A stretch of DNA of 5,351 bases from DASUSF01 sp036375275 (GTDB lineage: Bacteria > Pseudomonadota > Alphaproteobacteria > Geminicoccales > Geminicoccaceae). The stretch is taken from contig DASUSF010000458.1 of NCBI GenBank assembly GCA_036375275.1, forward strand, positions 1 through 5,351, written 5' to 3'. The position numbers were made by a program, and so were the translations under genes. The notes under the pieces are model-generated. The model was not told where the DNA came from. It saw only the letters and a list, made by a program, of their open reading frames with translations, and made no database searches. Position 1 is the stretch's first letter, and every line of letters begins with the position of its first letter. This document shows, in pieces, positions 1-5,351 of this stretch.

Positions 1-1
1 T

Positions 2-97
2 TCCGGGATCCGTGCGGTGCACGTCTTCAACCCCACCGGGGTCGTCGTCTACAGCACGCTCGAGGACCCGCGCAGTCGGTTTCGCCTGACGCGCTGA
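2..97 (+). CDS. 5' fragment of the sensor-HAMP-MFS protein, ends at a frameshift
   Basis: This stretch is open from the window edge in the frame starting at base 2 and ends at TGA (95-97). It reads ...IRAVHVFNPTGVVVYSTLEDPR..., which has the look of an extracytoplasmic Cache-like sensor fold: a beta-strand, a G-turn, then 'vvYST' as in many bacterial receptor N-termini. The matching second half of the same fold (W..., then G-Y-N-I-L-R-D-G-A-P-V-G-A-V-L-V-A-Y-P) continues without a gap in the next frame and belongs to the gene ending at 2658. I therefore read this as the N-terminal part of that protein, separated by an apparent one-base loss (or two-base gain) between about 74 and 94. The real start codon and any first transmembrane helix lie before the window. 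An independent gene ending here is possible but less likely. Confidence 0.6.
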   Translation, partial: SGIRAVHVFNPTGVVVYSTLEDPRSRFRLTR

Positions 98-198
98 AGG
101 CGTTCCGCCTCGCCAGCGGCGCGGCCTGGGGCCTGGAATCCAGCAACGAGCTACAGAGCGGTTACAACATCCTGCGCGACGGTGCTCCGGTCGGGGCC

Positions 199-2658
199 GT
201 GCTCGTCGCCTACCCGAAGGACGAGTTCCAGCGCGCGACCACGGCGATGGCGATCCGTGCCGGACGACTCGCCGCCCTGCTGTGGGCGGTCCTGTCGGCG
301 ATCGCCTACGCGGTGCTGCGCTTCCTCATGGCTGGCCCGGTGCGCAGGCTCGAGCAACTCGAGGCTCTGGCAGCCGGCGGCGATGCGGCGCCCGCGGCGA
401 CTGCGGGGGAGGCCACCCAAACCCGGGCGGGGCTCAGGCTGCTGGGTGACGAGCTCGACCAGCTGGAGACGAACCTTCGCGAGGCCGGGCTGACCTACAC
501 CGCGGCGGTGGCGGCGCTGACCCCCCTCACCGGGACCGGGGGCGGGGGGACCCGGCGGGCCGCCGAAGCGGTGGACGGCGCAGGGCAAAGCGGCTCGGTC
601 CTGGTCGAGCAGGCGCCGGGCGGCTCGCTCGCCCGCACCATCGTGCGCCGCCTTGCTCCGCTGGCCGCGCTCCTGATCATCGCGGGCGCCCTGATCCTCG
701 GCGCGATCACGGTGCGCGACGTCAACCGGTCGGTCGAGCCCGAGCTCGCGGCGCGGACCAGCCTGATCGGCACCGTGGTCAGCGAGAACGTGCAGCGCGC
801 GGTACGCGCCGGGGTGCCGCTCGACCACCTGGTCGGCGCCGAGCAGTTCTTCGGCGCCATGCTCGCGAGGTTGCCGGAAGTCGCCTACATCGCGGTCGCC
901 ACCGGCCGGATCGTCCTCGAGGCCGGCGACCGGATCGATCCTTACCTGGCGCCACCGCGCGCCCGCAAGGAGGTGCGGAGCCACCCGATCATGCACGAGG
1001 GCGAGGAGATCGCCTACGTGATCATCGACATCGATCCGGCCTTCATCACCGACCGCTTCCTCGAGGTCTTCCTCGACCTCGGGGTGGTCATCCTGGTCAC
1101 CGTGCTGATCGCCTTCGAGGTGATGATCCTGCTCACGAGCCGGTCGCTCACGGCCGCCCTCGACCGCCTGCAGCGCATCGCCGCCCTCCAGGCCGCCGGC
1201 GACTTCTCCAAGCGGGTACCAGGCACGGCGCGGCGCGGCGTCGACCGGATCGTCGCCCGTCTCGGCGAGCGGTCCGAGAGCCTGAACGCCCTTTTCGCGA
1301 CGGCCTGGGCCCGGGCCGCCACCGCCCCGGACGCGGAGCGGCGGAGGCTGACGCTCGAAGCCGTCGCGGCGCGCTTTCGCCTGTCGCTCGAGGGCCCCGC
1401 CCTCCTCCGCTTCCCGTACTTCACCGACATCCGCCTCGCGCTGTTCCTGTTCGCCGCCGCAGACCAGCTGCCACTCTCATTCCTTCCGCTCTATACCCGG
1501 GCCGCCGAGAACCCGTGGGCCGGGCTCGACGAAAGCGTGGTGATCAGCCTCCCGCTCGCCGGCTACCTGCTCGCCATCCTGCTGGCGTCTCCGTTCGTGC
1601 GGCCGCTGACCGCGCAATTCGGTCACCGCCGCCTGCTCCTCCTCGCCGCGCTCCCGACCCTAGCTGCCCATATCGGCCTGTATCTCGCGAGCGGAGTCCC
1701 GGAGATCGTGCTGTACCGGACGCTGACCGGGCTCGGCTACGCCATCGCCACTCTGGCCTGCCAGGACTACGTCCTCGACATCGTGCCCAGGGACCAGCGC
1801 GACCGCTCGCTCGGCATGTTCTCGACCGTCCTGTTCGGCGGCATCTTTTGCGGCACCGCGCTCGGCGGCGTCCTTGCCGACCGGATCGGTCAGCCGGCGG
1901 TGTTCCTGGTCAGCGGCGGCCTCATCGTCGCATCGGCCGCGCTGATCGCGCGCTTCCTTTCTCCGCTCGACGCCGGCGCCGGCCGCACGGCCGCGCGGTA
2001 CGGCCTGCCGACGATCTGGGCGCCGCTCCGCGACCGGACCTTCGCGGCGCTCGTGCTCGGGATCGCGATTCCCGCGGGCGTGCTGCTGCAGGCGTTCGTC
2101 GCCTACCTGGTCGCCCTGACCCTGGACGACCTCGACGCCTCGACCGCCGACATCGGCCGGACGCTGATGCTCTATTTCCTGGCGATCGCCCTGGTCGGCC
2201 CGCTCGCCGGCCGTGCCGCGGAGGCATGGGCGCCGGTAAGCGCGATCGCATCGACCGGCGCCTTCCTGTCCGGCGCATCGCTGCTGCCGGCGGCGTTCTG
2301 GCCGAGCCAGCTCACCCTCGCCGGTGCGGTGCTCGGCGCCGGCATCGGACACGGCATGACCCGGGGCGCTCAGGTCTCGATGGCCATGGCGATCGCCGAG
2401 ACGGGGCTCGCCCGGCTCGGACCGAACGCCGTGCTCGGTGTCCTCAGGACGCTCGAGCGCGCCGGCAGCATCGTCGGGCTCCTCCCGATCGCGCTGCTGG
2501 CCGGCGTCGCCGGCTACCCGGACGCCACGCTCGCCGTCGCCGTCTGGGTGCTGGCCGGCGCCGCCCTCTACACCCTCGCAACCCTCAACTTGGGGGAGGG
2601 CTCGCGCGACGCGGCGGCGGCGCCGTCAGGTCGGGACTTCGCTCGAGATCGTCCGTAG
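199..2658 (+). CDS. Sensor-HAMP-sensor-HAMP-MFS fusion membrane protein (5' partial, frameshifted)
   Basis: From the GTG at 199 the frame gives 819 residues, but coding-like sequence in this frame already begins near base 79. The GTG is therefore only the first usable start codon after a frameshift, not the likely true start. Order, in residues from 199: end of a first extracytoplasmic domain (1-15); transmembrane helix (20-42); HAMP-like helices starting GPVRRLEQLEALAAG (46-60) with a second helix at 76-97; a Gly/Thr linker (108-120); transmembrane helix (151-171); second extracytoplasmic domain (173-288); transmembrane helix (290-313); a second HAMP-like region (315-365); then about 12 MFS helices (410-795). 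MFS hallmarks are a loop 2-3 motif-A remnant (RPLTAQFGHRRLL, 468-480), a basic 4-5 loop (PRDQRDRS, 530-537) and GTALGGVLADRIGQ in helix 5 and after it. The fusion suggests ligand-controlled transport, or a sensor built on an MFS fold; the substrate cannot be told from sequence. A binding-protein gene follows 58 bases downstream on the same strand, probably in the same operon. Confidence 0.85.
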   Translation: MLVAYPKDEFQRATTAMAIRAGRLAALLWAVLSAIAYAVLRFLMAGPVRRLEQLEALAAGGDAAPAATAGEATQTRAGLRLLGDELDQLETNLREAGLTYTAAVAALTPLTGTGGGGTRRAAEAVDGAGQSGSVLVEQAPGGSLARTIVRRLAPLAALLIIAGALILGAITVRDVNRSVEPELAARTSLIGTVVSENVQRAVRAGVPLDHLVGAEQFFGAMLARLPEVAYIAVATGRIVLEAGDRIDPYLAPPRARKEVRSHPIMHEGEEIAYVIIDIDPAFITDRFLEVFLDLGVVILVTVLIAFEVMILLTSRSLTAALDRLQRIAALQAAGDFSKRVPGTARRGVDRIVARLGERSESLNALFATAWARAATAPDAERRRLTLEAVAARFRLSLEGPALLRFPYFTDIRLALFLFAAADQLPLSFLPLYTRAAENPWAGLDESVVISLPLAGYLLAILLASPFVRPLTAQFGHRRLLLLAALPTLAAHIGLYLASGVPEIVLYRTLTGLGYAIATLACQDYVLDIVPRDQRDRSLGMFSTVLFGGIFCGTALGGVLADRIGQPAVFLVSGGLIVASAALIARFLSPLDAGAGRTAARYGLPTIWAPLRDRTFAALVLGIAIPAGVLLQAFVAYLVALTLDDLDASTADIGRTLMLYFLAIALVGPLAGRAAEAWAPVSAIASTGAFLSGASLLPAAFWPSQLTLAGAVLGAGIGHGMTRGAQVSMAMAIAETGLARLGPNAVLGVLRTLERAGSIVGLLPIALLAGVAGYPDATLAVAVWVLAGAALYTLATLNLGEGSRDAAAAPSGRDFARDRP

Positions 2659-2692
2659 AGTGGGATGCTCTGCTGCAGCAGAGTGGGATGCT
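2657..2692. repeat. 13-bp direct repeat pair enclosing a 16-bp perfect palindrome
   Basis: AGAGTGGGATGCT occurs at 2657-2669 and again at 2680-2692 (period 23 bp). Between and overlapping the copies is CTCTGCTGCAGCAGAG (2668-2683), a perfect 16-bp palindrome. The first copy begins inside the MFS stop codon; the second ends 24 bases before the ATG of the binding-protein gene. There is no T-tract after the palindrome, so it is not a typical intrinsic terminator. An operator for a dimeric regulator, an RNA hairpin stabilising or separating the two cistrons, or a simple 23-bp duplication are all possible. The repeat and the palindrome are directly visible; any function is inferred. Confidence 0.6.
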
Positions 2693-2716
2693 TCAGCGGA
2701 ATGAACGAGTTGGGGC

Positions 2717-3721
2717 ATGATGAAGAGGATGGTCTGGGCGCTGCTCGCGCTCGTCGTTCTGATGGCGGCCCGACCGGTTCCGGCGGATGACGCCAACCTG
2801 ATCTACGTCGTGGTCTGGCGCGGCTGCGAAGAAGCCTGCAAAGGCTTCAAGGCCGGTATCGCCGAGAGCGGGATGGACGCCGAACTGGTGATCCGCGACG
2901 CGGACCAGGACAAGTCCAGGCTTCCCGGCTTCGTGGAAGAGGCGAGAGCGCTCTGCGCCGACCTGGTGCTGACCTGGGGCACGAGCGTGACGCTCGGGAT
3001 CGCGGGCACCCTCGACGACGCTGGTGACCCCCGCTTCATCCAGGACATCCCCCTGGTCTTCACCGTGGTCGCCGATCCGTTCGGGACGGGGGTTGCGAGG
3101 GGCTTCGAGGGGAGCGGGCGGCGGACCGTGACCGGCACATTCAACCGCGTGCCCGAGGCGGTCAACATCGAGGTGGTGCGGAAGTACGACCCGGCGTTCA
3201 GGACGCTCGGTCTCCTCTACAACGGCAACGAGCCCAATTCGGTGCTCAAGCTCGAAGAACTGCGCTCCCTCGCCGCGGAAATGAACTTCGAGCTGGTGGC
3301 GCTCGAGCTGGATCCGGGGTCGGGGCAGGAGCCGGACGTCGAGACGATCCCGGCACGGATGGCGGAGCTTCGCGCGCAGGGTGTGGAGTGGCTGTATCTC
3401 GGCTCGAGCTCCTTCCTGTTCGAGAACGGGGCAGTCTTCACCGCCGCGGCGGTCGAGAACGGCATTGCGGTGGTGAGCCCGTACGAGAGCCTGGTGCGCG
3501 ACCACCAGGCTCTCCTGTCGGTCGCCGTGCGCTACGAGAACGTCGGCCGGCTCGCCGCCGGGCAGGCGCTGCGCATCCTCCGCGACGGCACGGCGCCGGG
3601 CGATCTGCCGATCGCGCAAGCCTCCGAATTCGCCTACACCGTCAACATGGAGGTCGCCCGGGAGCTCGACCGCTATCCCCCGTTCGAGTTCCTCCAGGTC
3701 GCCGAGACGGTCGGGAACTGA
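2717..3721 (+). CDS. Periplasmic ABC-type substrate-binding protein (ABC_sub_bind / COG2984-like)
   Basis: This 334-residue protein has a clear Sec signal peptide: a KR n-region, a hydrophobic core at about residues 5-18, and a likely cut after VPA at 23. The family is recognised from a run of typical segments: LVLTWGTSVTLGIAGT (84-98), IPLVFTVVADPFGTGVAR (111-128), TVTGTFNRVPEAVN (137-150), then LGLLYNGNEPNS (164-175) and GIAVVSPYESLVRDHQALLSV (249-269). The C-terminus carries the usual YENVGRLAAGQALRIL segment (273-288). The length is normal for the family. It should bind a small ligand in the periplasm between two lobes; in related systems ligands are often unknown, with amino-acid-like ligands in some. 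No permease or ATPase gene follows. It is coupled instead to the sensor-MFS gene 58 bases upstream. Start choice is uncertain: ATG codons lie at 2717, 2720 and 2729. The nearest purine-rich sites, GGGG at 2712-2715 and GAAGAGG at 2722-2728, are both poorly spaced for one start or another. Confidence 0.88.
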   Translation: MMKRMVWALLALVVLMAARPVPADDANLIYVVVWRGCEEACKGFKAGIAESGMDAELVIRDADQDKSRLPGFVEEARALCADLVLTWGTSVTLGIAGTLDDAGDPRFIQDIPLVFTVVADPFGTGVARGFEGSGRRTVTGTFNRVPEAVNIEVVRKYDPAFRTLGLLYNGNEPNSVLKLEELRSLAAEMNFELVALELDPGSGQEPDVETIPARMAELRAQGVEWLYLGSSSFLFENGAVFTAAAVENGIAVVSPYESLVRDHQALLSVAVRYENVGRLAAGQALRILRDGTAPGDLPIAQASEFAYTVNMEVARELDRYPPFEFLQVAETVGN

Positions 3722-3754
3722 CCGCCACGCAGCCCGTGGGAGCGGCAGGCGGTC

Positions 3755-3767
3755 CGCCCGACGGGCG
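3755..3767 (+). terminator. Possible weak hairpin terminator after the binding-protein gene
   Basis: CGCCC (3755-3759), loop GAC, GGGCG (3763-3767), followed by TTGTCT, lies 34 bases after the stop at 3721. The stem is only five GC pairs and the T-tract is interrupted. It may end the plus-strand transcript, and because it is symmetric it may also act on minus-strand transcription arriving from 3773. Treat as tentative. Confidence 0.25.
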
Positions 3768-3772
3768 TTGTC

Positions 3773-3946
3773 TCAGAACCTCGGTCTGGTGATGGTGCGG
3801 ATCCCGATCACGCTCCCGGACGGGTAGTGCTTGACCAGAGACGTGGAAGGTCGCTCGGCCGCGCCGCGCTCGGCTCGCTCCCACGCGACGTCTCCGGGGC
3901 ACGACTTGCCATCCAGCCTGGCGTCCGGGTGGCGGTAGCGCTGCAA
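3773..3946 (-). CDS. Short coding-like stretch, unrecognised (possible small protein or gene remnant)
   Basis: The minus-strand frame ending at TGA (3773-3775) reads like real protein, not random GC-rich sequence: RYRHPDARLDG, then DVAWERAERGAAERPS, and a C-terminus SLVKHYPSGSVIGIRTITRP. About five in six codons end in G or C, as in the neighbouring genes, and no competing gene occupies this DNA. I do not recognise the family. Possible starts are TTG at 3946 (57 residues, given here) and TTG at 4006, which would overlap the end of the membrane-protein gene at 3972. Neither has a clear ribosome binding site, so the 5' end may be missing and this may be the tail of a decayed gene, or it may be read by coupling from the gene upstream. 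The stop is firm; the start is not. Confidence 0.35.
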   Translation of the reverse strand: MQRYRHPDARLDGKSCPGDVAWERAERGAAERPSTSLVKHYPSGSVIGIRTITRPRF

Positions 3947-3971
3947 GAAACGACGGCGCGGTCCCGCCCGT

Positions 3972-4376
3972 CTAAGCGGCGGATCGTTCCTGGCGGCGCT
4001 CGCCAAGCCAGCCGCCGAGGATGCCGGCGGCGAACGGCACCAGGCCGCCCACCAGCAGGTTCCCGACCGTGAACGTGCCCGAGAGGAGGAGCGCGATCAG
4101 CACGGCGATCGCCGCCGAGATCCCGGGCTCCAGGATGGTCCGGCCGGCCGACTTCAGGCCGACGATGAAGCCGCCGATCACGAACGCCAGCAGGTTGATC
4201 ACCGCGGCAAGCGCGATCTGGCCGCCGCTCAGCTGGATGTTCTCGAGGTCCTCGGGGCTGGTCGCGCCTTCGAGCTCGGGGCCGAACAGCATCCCGATCA
4301 GAAACCCGCCGACCAGACTGAGCACGAGCATGACGACCACGCCGATGCCTATCCATTTCCAATCCAGGTTGCCCAC
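3972..4376 (-). CDS. Small four-helix membrane protein of unknown function
   Basis: This gene encodes 134 residues, starting at GTG (4374-4376). The start is supported by GAGGAG on the minus strand (4386-4391), nine bases upstream. Four hydrophobic segments are visible, at about residues 8-31, 52-74, 82-100 and 104-123. They are Gly-rich (LVGGFLIGMLFG, FVIGGFIVGLKSAGRT, GGLVPFAAGILGGWLGERR), giving a compact inner-membrane bundle with a charged Arg/Glu tail. The loop between helices 1 and 2 is acidic (residues 34-46). The repeated GGF-I-hG pattern in helices 1 and 2 hints at an internal duplication of a two-helix unit. The layout resembles small four-helix families such as TIGR04086 / YrzE-like proteins, but I cannot assign it. 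It is transcribed toward the plus-strand pair, so it is convergent with it and not part of that operon. Confidence 0.75.
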   Translation of the reverse strand: MGNLDWKWIGIGVVVMLVLSLVGGFLIGMLFGPELEGATSPEDLENIQLSGGQIALAAVINLLAFVIGGFIVGLKSAGRTILEPGISAAIAVLIALLLSGTFTVGNLLVGGLVPFAAGILGGWLGERRQERSAA

Positions 4377-4612
4377 TTCCTATCGCTCCTCGATCCGACA
4401 TCCCACGCGATTAGAACGGCGCCCCTGGCATTAGGTTCTCAGCAGGCAAAAGCCGCGCCGTCGCCTGCTGGCGGTGAGCCCGCGACCATGGATCGCCCGT
4501 TGTCGGAGGTCCGGGTGATCGCGCGGGGCGGGCAGCGGCGCCGGGCTGGGTTCAGCTCGGCCGTGCGCCGGACGGTCCCGGTGCGGAACGACCGCCGCCC
4601 CGGCCACGTCGG
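4377..4612. other. Gene-free interval with a short inverted repeat
   Basis: Apart from the ribosome binding site at 4386-4391, I see no convincing gene here. CAGCAGGC (4440-4447) and GCCTGCTG (4463-4470) form a perfect 8-bp inverted repeat with a 15-base spacer, about 64 bases upstream of the membrane-protein start. It could be an operator or an mRNA hairpin. No clear -35/-10 pair for the minus-strand gene stands out. The part from about 4480 to 4612 leads without a boundary signal into the truncated transposase and may be mobile-element or rearrangement debris. Confidence 0.4.
4386..4391 (-). promoter_or_regulatory. Ribosome binding site of the four-helix membrane protein
   Basis: CTCCTC on the plus strand gives GAGGAG on the coding strand, nine bases before the GTG start at 4374-4376. 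This decides the start in favour of GTG over the overlapping ATG-initiated frame at 4401, whose product is Arg/Pro-rich and looks like a shadow. Confidence 0.65.
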
Positions 4613-5115
4613 GTGTACCGGAAGAACGGCCAGGCGCGGGTAGAGCAGAAAAGCGGCTCGATCGTGCGCCGCCTGGTCGGCTACGGCCGGCTCGAAGGGC
4701 TTCTCGCGGCCGAAGCGCTGGCCCGGCTGTACGCGGCGACCCGCCTGCACGGGAACCTTCTGCAGCCGTCGTTCAAGCTCCGGCAGAAGACTCGCGAGGG
4801 AGCGCGGTTGATGAAGCGCTACCACGCGCCCGAGCCCCGGTGGCGCGGGCGCTGGCGCACCCGGCCCTCGATGCGGCGACCAAGCAGCGGCTGGTGCGTG
4901 CGGCGCAGGCCGAGCTCGGCGAGCGCGTCGATCATCGCCGCATGACGGCGGTTCGCGAGGCCGGATCCGCGCTGGCGCAGGTCGACCGGTTCGCGGCTGA
5001 CTCGAAGCGGCGCCGGGGCTGTCGCGGAAAGAGGTTCTTGCGCGGCCAGGGCAGGAAGGAGCGGCTGTCTTACTCCCGAAAGCTGAAGTCGCCGGATCCT
5101 GAGCCGCGCCTCTGA
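4613..5115 (+). pseudogene. Degraded DDE transposase/integrase, C-terminal remnant
   Basis: The first part reads YRKNGQARVEQKSG, VRRLVGYGRLEGL, AAEALARLYAATRLHGNLLQ and PSFKLRQKTREGARLMKRYH. This is the pattern after the last catalytic acidic region of a common integrase-type transposase family, where relatives read R-P-Y-R-K-N-D-Q-A-x-V-E-Q-K-N-G and ...FFQPSFKL...KRYH. After about 4835 the relationship continues one frame over: ARALAHPALDAATKQRL and RAAQAELGERVDHRR, open to TGA at 5113-5115. The catalytic core and everything N-terminal are missing: upstream of 4613 no frame shows the expected residues. The break at about 4835-4842 is an apparent one-base loss. Compared with the family as I remember it, a short stretch also seems to be missing between KQRL and RAAQAEL. 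The gene is dead. Similarity ends around 4945; the rest of the frame to 5115 is basic and not recognisable. The family assignment is from memory, without alignment. Confidence 0.7.
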
Positions 5116-5134
5116 GCCAACTACTTGAAATCTT

Positions 5135-5209
5135 TGGCGTCCCCTGGGGGAATCGAACCCCCGTTTCCAGCGTGAGAGGCTGGCGTCCTGACCGCTAGAC
5201 GAAGGGGAC
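5135..5209 (-). tRNA. tRNA-Glu (anticodon CTC)
   Basis: On the minus strand the gene begins GTCCCCT (5209 downward) and ends AGGGGAC plus discriminator G (5138) and an encoded CCA (5135-5137). The anticodon arm is CCAGC-CTCTCAC-GCTGG, with anticodon CTC at 5174-5176, which reads GAG (glutamate). The T arm is GGGGG-TTCGATT-CCCCC, and the D arm contains the usual TAGCGGTCAGGAC. All stems pair fully, so it looks functional. It lies about 40 bases after a minus-strand protein gene, with its own promoter, and its 3' end faces the transposase remnant. Confidence 0.95.
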
Positions 5210-5226
5210 GCGGGCGGCCGGCCCCC

Positions 5227-5255
5227 TATGTAGAAGGGCGCCGCCTCGGAATCAA
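5227..5255 (-). promoter_or_regulatory. Sigma70-type promoter of tRNA-Glu
   Basis: On the minus strand, TTGATT (5250-5255) and TACATA (5227-5232) are separated by exactly 17 bases. Transcription would begin near 5220, giving a leader of about 11 bases before the tRNA. The -35 element overlaps the TGA stop (5252-5254) of the preceding gene. In DNA this GC-rich, two such matches at ideal spacing and in the right place are unlikely to be chance. No start site has been measured. Confidence 0.6.
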
Positions 5256-5351
5256 GCCTCGCCGCGGCGCCGGAGGGCTGATCCGGCGCGCGCGAAGCCG
5301 CCCACCACCTCGAGCTCGGCCGACCACAGGAACGGGTCGACCGGCTGGACC
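5252..5351 (-). CDS. C-terminal end of an unidentified protein (3' partial, runs off the window)
   Basis: The minus-strand frame from 5350 to TGA (5252-5254) encodes QPVDPFLWSAELEVVGGFAR and then about ten further residues ending RRRGEA. The mix of hydrophobic, acidic and aromatic residues and the high G/C at third positions look like a real coding end, while the other frames are Arg/Pro-rich. Only 32 codons are inside the window, so the function cannot be told. It precedes tRNA-Glu in the same direction and some transcripts may read through. Confidence 0.55.
   Translation of the reverse strand, partial: VQPVDPFLWSAELEVVGGFARAGSALRRRGEA

Noticed and set aside
535..550. Runs of five and six G in the linker of the MFS fusion as a possible phase-variation tract
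   Set aside because: The runs are short and interrupted by C, the frame is open across them, and such runs are expected in a Gly-rich linker of a 70% GC genome.
151..996. Long minus-strand open frame (281 codons) opposite the sensor region
   Set aside because: Its product is rich in Arg, Asp, Gly and Gln with no hydrophobic pattern or known motif; it mirrors the plus-strand gene in GC-rich DNA.
1515..2720. 401-codon plus-strand frame overlapping the MFS domain
   Set aside because: The translation is Arg/Pro-rich and low in hydrophobic residues; the MFS frame over the same bases has clear helices and motifs.
2693..3619. 308-codon minus-strand frame opposite the binding-protein gene
   Set aside because: It is an antisense shadow: His/Arg/Asp-rich product without recognisable domains, while the plus strand encodes a complete signal-peptide-bearing protein.
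3808..4401. 197-codon minus-strand frame with an ATG at 4399-4401 overlapping the small membrane protein
   Set aside because: Its product is dominated by Arg, Gly and Pro. The GTG-started frame has four clean membrane helices and a well-spaced GAGGAG.
3772..4442. CTCAGAACCT at 3772-3781 and its near-inverted copy AGGTTCTCAG at 4433-4442 as terminal inverted repeats around the minus-strand genes
   Set aside because: There is a mismatch within only ten bases, the left copy is partly the stop codon of the coding-like stretch, and no transposase or target duplication lies between or beside them.
4439..4825. Minus-strand 128-codon frame opposite the transposase remnant
   Set aside because: It is antisense to sequence that matches a transposase family on the plus strand; no independent signs of coding.

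Overview
The window is GC-rich (about 70%), with strong G/C preference at third codon positions. Its gene families suggest an alphaproteobacterium, possibly Rhodospirillales- or Hyphomicrobiales-like. That placement is inferred from base composition and general family resemblance, not from a marker gene.

Left half, plus strand (1-3721): a transport/sensing pair. First comes the large remainder of an unusual membrane protein. It has two successive extracytoplasmic sensor + transmembrane + HAMP-like modules, followed by a complete 12-helix major facilitator superfamily (MFS) domain. Its 5' end lies outside the window, and the reading frame breaks near position 75-95. After a 58-base gap holding a 16-bp perfect palindrome between two 13-bp direct repeats comes a secreted periplasmic-binding-type protein of the ABC_sub_bind / COG2984 type. 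No ABC permease or ATPase is visible. The two genes therefore look like one unit in which a periplasmic binding protein could serve the sensor-MFS protein rather than a classical ABC importer. This is the most interesting part of the window.

Middle (3722-4612): a small four-helix membrane protein of unknown function lies on the minus strand (3972-4376), with a well-placed ribosome binding site before its GTG start. Downstream of it on the same strand is a short coding-like stretch ending at 3773 that I cannot name. Upstream of it, 4377-4612 holds a short inverted repeat and no convincing gene.

Right end (4613-5351): a decayed C-terminal piece of a DDE-type transposase/integrase (plus strand, 5' truncated, frameshifted) abuts the 3' end of an intact minus-strand tRNA-Glu gene with anticodon CTC and encoded CCA. 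A good sigma70-type promoter for the tRNA (TTGATT, 17 bp, TACATA) overlaps the stop codon of a further minus-strand gene, of which only the last 32 codons are inside the window.
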